A stretch of DNA of 64,000 bases from Streptomyces sp. NRRL F-2580 (GTDB taxonomy: Bacteria; Actinomycetota; Actinomycetes; Streptomycetales; Streptomycetaceae). Positions within the stretch are counted from its first letter, which is position 1. Each line of letters opens with the position of its first letter. The translations under genes were made by a program, and so were the position numbers. The notes under the pieces are model-generated. The model was not told the DNA's origin. It was given only the letters and a program-made list of their open reading frames with translations, and did no database searches. Below, in pieces: positions 61,367 through 64,000 of the stretch. The stretch covers positions 1 through 64,000 of the forward strand of contig NZ_JOIR01000010.1 of the NCBI RefSeq assembly GCF_000720115.1, given 5' to 3'.

Positions 61367-64000
61367 GTGCGTCCCACTCCTGCGACGGTCCTGCTCACCG
61401 CAGGTCTCGTCACCCTTCTCGGTGTTCCGTCCGCCGTGGCCGCCGAGGCCCCGCCCGCGCTCTTCGTGAACAACTCCGCCGACTCCTCCTGCACGGACGG
61501 CGGCCCCGGCTCGCAGGCCGTGCCCTTCTGCACCATCTCGGCGGCGGCCAAGGCCGTGGCGCCGGGCCAGAGCGTGCGGATCAAGACGGGCAAGACCTAC
61601 GACGAGGCCGTCACCATCGGCAGCTCCGGCGCACCGGGCAACCCGGTCAGCTTCCTGGCCGACGGGCCGGTGGGCAGCACGGTGAGCCTCCGGCAGGCGC
61701 TCACCATCAGCGGCGCGTCGCACGTGGTGCTCCGCGATCTGAACGCCAACGGCGGCCTCAGGGTCAGCCGCTCCGCCGATGTCGAGCTGGAGCGGATCAG
61801 AACGATCGCCCCCACGACCGGGGCGTCCCTCGTGGTCGGCGACGCGAGCACGGACGTGCGCGTCAGCCGGGCGCTGCTGTACGGCAGCGTCCGGATCGAG
61901 GGCGGCGCCCAGCGCACCGTACTCAGCCGCAACGAGTTCCAGGGCGACAAGCCGGATCCGCTCGCCGTGGTGGACGCCCCCGGCACGGTCATCACGAACA
62001 ACTCCGTCGCACTCGGCTGCGGCACGGCCGTTTCGCTCAGCGGCGGCTCGTCCGGCTCCGCCGTGTTCAACAACCTGATCAACGCCAAGGACCTGTCCGG
62101 TCCGTGCGACCCGGCTCTGGGACGCGGCGCCATCGCGGTGTCGCAGAGCGCCGCGGACGGGACCCGCTCCGACTCCAACCTGATCGCGGGCGATTTCAAG
62201 GCCGGACAGGTCTACAAGTGGGGCGGCGCCGCCCACCAGGACCAGGCGGCGTTCCACGCGGCGACCGGCCAGGGCGGCCGGGACCTCGTGGTCCCGTCGG
62301 CCGGGGAAGTCGGCACGAAGGCCGTCGACTCCGCCGACGCGACGGCACCCGGCGTGCTGCTCACCGACTCCAAGGGATATCCGGTCGTAGACGACGCCCG
62401 CGTGCCCAACACCGGCAAGGACGGCGGGTACCTCGACCGCGGTGCGCGCGAGGGCCAGAACTGGCTGGAGAGCACCCGGCTGGAGTTCGACCAGCCCTGG
62501 GCGCCGGCCGGGGCCGCCGTGAAGGCGACGGCCACCACGGTCAGCGCGTGGCCCGGTGGGCTCACCCACCACTTCGACTTCGGTGACGGCTCCGCCCCCG
62601 TCGTCACCAAGGAGACCACCGCCACGCACGTCTACAGCTCGCCGTGCGAGTGCACGGCGATGGTCACCGTGTACAACGACGCCCAGCTGAAGGTCGTCGC
62701 CGGGTACAAGGCCAAGGTGACGGCGCCCGGCCCGCTGACGGCCGGCTTCACCTCCAAGCCGTTCCTGCCGACCGCCGAGGACCCGCGGGCGTACGTCGCC
62801 CCGCTGACGGTCGAGGTCGACCCGCGGACCTCCACCGCGCCGTGGCCGGTCCAGCAGGTGGACGTGGACTTCGGTGACGGGGCCAAGGAGCGGGTGTCCG
62901 CGCTGGAGCCCGTCCGCCACGCCTACGCGCAGCCCGGCGACTACAAGGTGACCGTCACCCTCAAGGACGTCAACGGCGCCACCTCCGCGGTCAGCCGGAC
63001 CGTGCAGGTCGCGTACGCCGCGTCCGGTTACGTGCCCCTGCACCCGTTCCGCGTCCTGGACACCCGTACCGCGGGCACCCCGGTGCAGGCCGGCGCCGCC
63101 ACCCCGGTGGCCCTGCCGGTCGTCTTCTACAGCTCGGGCCCCCACCACACGGGCGGGGCCACCGCGGCCGTCCTGAACGTGACCGTGACCGGTGCCAGCC
63201 AGGACACCCACCTGAACGTCTGGCCCTCGGGCCAGCCGCGCCCGGCGACCTCGAACGTGAACGTCCGCGCGGGCGGCACCTCGTCCAACACCGTCACCGT
63301 GCCCATCGGCGCCGACGGCAAGGTCCTCGCCCAGCTCAACTCCGGCCAGGGGCACGTCGTCGTCGACTTCGTCGGCTACTACCAGCCCAACACCGGGCAC
63401 CGGTTCACCCCGGTCACCCCGACCCGGCTCGCCGACACCCGTACCGCGGGCGGCGCGCTGGGCGGCGGCCAGACCCGGACCGTCAAGGTCGCGGGCGTGC
63501 GGAGCATTCCGCCGGACGCCACCGCCGTCGCGCTGAACCTGACCAGCACCGGTGCCACGGCCGGCACGCACGTGATCGCCTATGCCGACCCGACGAAGCG
63601 GCCCGCCACCTCGAACCTGAACCCGGAGCCGGGCAAGGACAAGTCCAACCAGGTCATCGTCCCGGTCGGCCCGGACGGCACCATCACCCTCTACAACAAC
63701 GCCGGTTCCACCGACCTGGTCGTCGACGCGGTCGGCTACTACCTCGACGGCGGCGGCGGGGCCTTCTTCACCCCCGTCGTTCCCAAGCGCCTGGCCGACA
63801 CCCGCACCACCGGCAAGCTCGCCCCCGGCGCGACCACCACGGTCCCCGGTCTGCCGGCCGACGCCGTCGGCGCGGCCCTGAACGTCACCGCGACCGACAC
63901 CAGCGACGCCGGCTTCCTCACCGTCCACGGGTACGGGACCGCCCGCACGGACGCGAGCAGCCTCAACACCCGGCCCGGCGACACCGTTCCGAACCACGTC
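61367..64000 (+). CDS. Large secreted beta-helix/PKD protein with actinobacterial surface repeats (3' end outside window)
   Basis: At least 878 residues, open at the right edge. GTG at 61367 has GAAGGA ten bases upstream and begins a signal peptide (TPATVLLTAGLVTLLGVPSA, cleavage after Val-Ala-Ala). Residues about 30-330 form a right-handed parallel beta-helix of pectate-lyase type (SRSADVELERIRTIAPTTGA). Two PKD domains follow, with HHFDFGDGSAPVV near 405 and VDVDFGDGAKERVSALEP near 500. After about 555 come repeats beginning FRVLDTRTAGTPVQAG and FTPVTPTRLADTRTAGGALG, each ending VVDFVGYY or VVDAVGYYL. These repeats are common in actinobacterial exoproteins. A carbohydrate-linked role is inferred. 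No catalytic site is visible. Confidence 0.85.
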   Translation, partial: MRPTPATVLLTAGLVTLLGVPSAVAAEAPPALFVNNSADSSCTDGGPGSQAVPFCTISAAAKAVAPGQSVRIKTGKTYDEAVTIGSSGAPGNPVSFLADGPVGSTVSLRQALTISGASHVVLRDLNANGGLRVSRSADVELERIRTIAPTTGASLVVGDASTDVRVSRALLYGSVRIEGGAQRTVLSRNEFQGDKPDPLAVVDAPGTVITNNSVALGCGTAVSLSGGSSGSAVFNNLINAKDLSGPCDPALGRGAIAVSQSAADGTRSDSNLIAGDFKAGQVYKWGGAAHQDQAAFHAATGQGGRDLVVPSAGEVGTKAVDSADATAPGVLLTDSKGYPVVDDARVPNTGKDGGYLDRGAREGQNWLESTRLEFDQPWAPAGAAVKATATTVSAWPGGLTHHFDFGDGSAPVVTKETTATHVYSSPCECTAMVTVYNDAQLKVVAGYKAKVTAPGPLTAGFTSKPFLPTAEDPRAYVAPLTVEVDPRTSTAPWPVQQVDVDFGDGAKERVSALEPVRHAYAQPGDYKVTVTLKDVNGATSAVSRTVQVAYAASGYVPLHPFRVLDTRTAGTPVQAGAATPVALPVVFYSSGPHHTGGATAAVLNVTVTGASQDTHLNVWPSGQPRPATSNVNVRAGGTSSNTVTVPIGADGKVLAQLNSGQGHVVVDFVGYYQPNTGHRFTPVTPTRLADTRTAGGALGGGQTRTVKVAGVRSIPPDATAVALNLTSTGATAGTHVIAYADPTKRPATSNLNPEPGKDKSNQVIVPVGPDGTITLYNNAGSTDLVVDAVGYYLDGGGGAFFTPVVPKRLADTRTTGKLAPGATTTVPGLPADAVGAALNVTATDTSDAGFLTVHGYGTARTDASSLNTRPGDTVPNHV

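Noticed and set aside
61178..63997. A very long minus-strand reading frame (over 900 codons)
   Set aside because: It lies wholly opposite the secreted beta-helix/PKD gene. The plus strand has a signal peptide, PKD motifs and repeats; the minus-strand translation is Gly/Arg/Val-rich low complexity, as expected from antisense frames in 72% GC DNA.
1..64000. tRNA, rRNA, insertion sequence or biosynthetic gene cluster
   Set aside because: No cloverleaf-forming sequence with TTCGA arm, no transposase motif with terminal repeats, and no PKS, NRPS or RiPP genes were recognised by eye. A covariance-model and HMM scan would be needed to exclude small cases.

Overview
The window is high-GC actinobacterial chromosome, almost certainly Streptomyces. 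Supporting signs are extreme third-position GC, frequent GTG/TTG starts, ATGA/GTGA gene overlaps, AAGGAG-type ribosome binding sites, and a gene set (futalosine-type menaquinone genes, ResA/CcdA/ResB/CcsA, a Streptomyces-type contractile injection cluster) that recalls the S. coelicolor SCO42xx and SCO44xx regions. That comparison is from memory. No tRNA, rRNA, CRISPR, insertion sequence, integrase or replication origin was seen.

Region 1 (1-20983) is a Streptomyces-type phage-tail-like contractile injection system (CIS/eCIS). The minus-strand genes run from a LuxR-type regulator through a secreted beta-propeller protein, a DUF4255 protein, an AAA+ ATPase, sheath, inner tube, a tail-assembly-chaperone pair, a Pro/Ala-rich VQR-repeat protein (frameshifted here), a second tube-like protein, a LysM hub protein, VgrG spike, PAAR tip, gp25-like wedge, J-like baseplate protein and a gpI-like protein, to a zinc-ribbon protein cut by the window edge. 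A divergent gene encodes a bitopic membrane protein that may be the CisA-type membrane factor. There is no capsid, terminase, portal or integrase, so it is not a prophage.

Region 2 (21000-24450) holds strong hairpin terminators, a decayed stretch, and a cell-wall-anchored protein with a signal peptide, an ice-binding-like fold, a long collagen-like Gly-Pro-Thr tract, a His/Asp-rich spacer and a LAxTG sorting signal.

Region 3 (24570-40840) is a respiratory biogenesis block: hemL, a phosphoglycerate-mutase-like gene, a polysaccharide deacetylase-like lipoprotein (frameshift in its signal peptide), the System II cytochrome c maturation operon (resA-ccdA-resB-ccsA), then late futalosine-pathway menaquinone genes (ubiD-like, a DUF gene, a 28-codon small ORF, ubiA-like mqnP, ubiX-like, an AsnC regulator and mqnE). 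A MarR/cupin pair with a striking double-palindrome operator sits inside it.

Region 4 (40870-47540) has a GNAT enzyme, a DUF4229 protein, and a DAACS-type transporter preceded by a cysteine-rich leader peptide with attenuator-like pairing. It also has a four-gene coupled cassette that looks like a WXG/Esx-type secreted muralytic effector with a partner and two paralogous membrane proteins, and a winged-helix protein.

Region 5 (47560-64000) is a mixed accessory region: a MarR/metallo-beta-lactamase pair, a GntR/DUF1648 pair with an operator over the start codon, a deletion scar joining remnants of an AraC regulator and an NmrA-type oxidoreductase, two long-chain acyl-CoA synthetases, a secreted lipase, an AraC regulator, a histidine phosphatase, a HAF-repeat pseudogene, a cysteine-patterned kelch protein, a RibD/DHFR-like reductase, and the start of a large secreted beta-helix/PKD protein. 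Coordinates of features below about 150 bases were counted by eye and may be off by one base.
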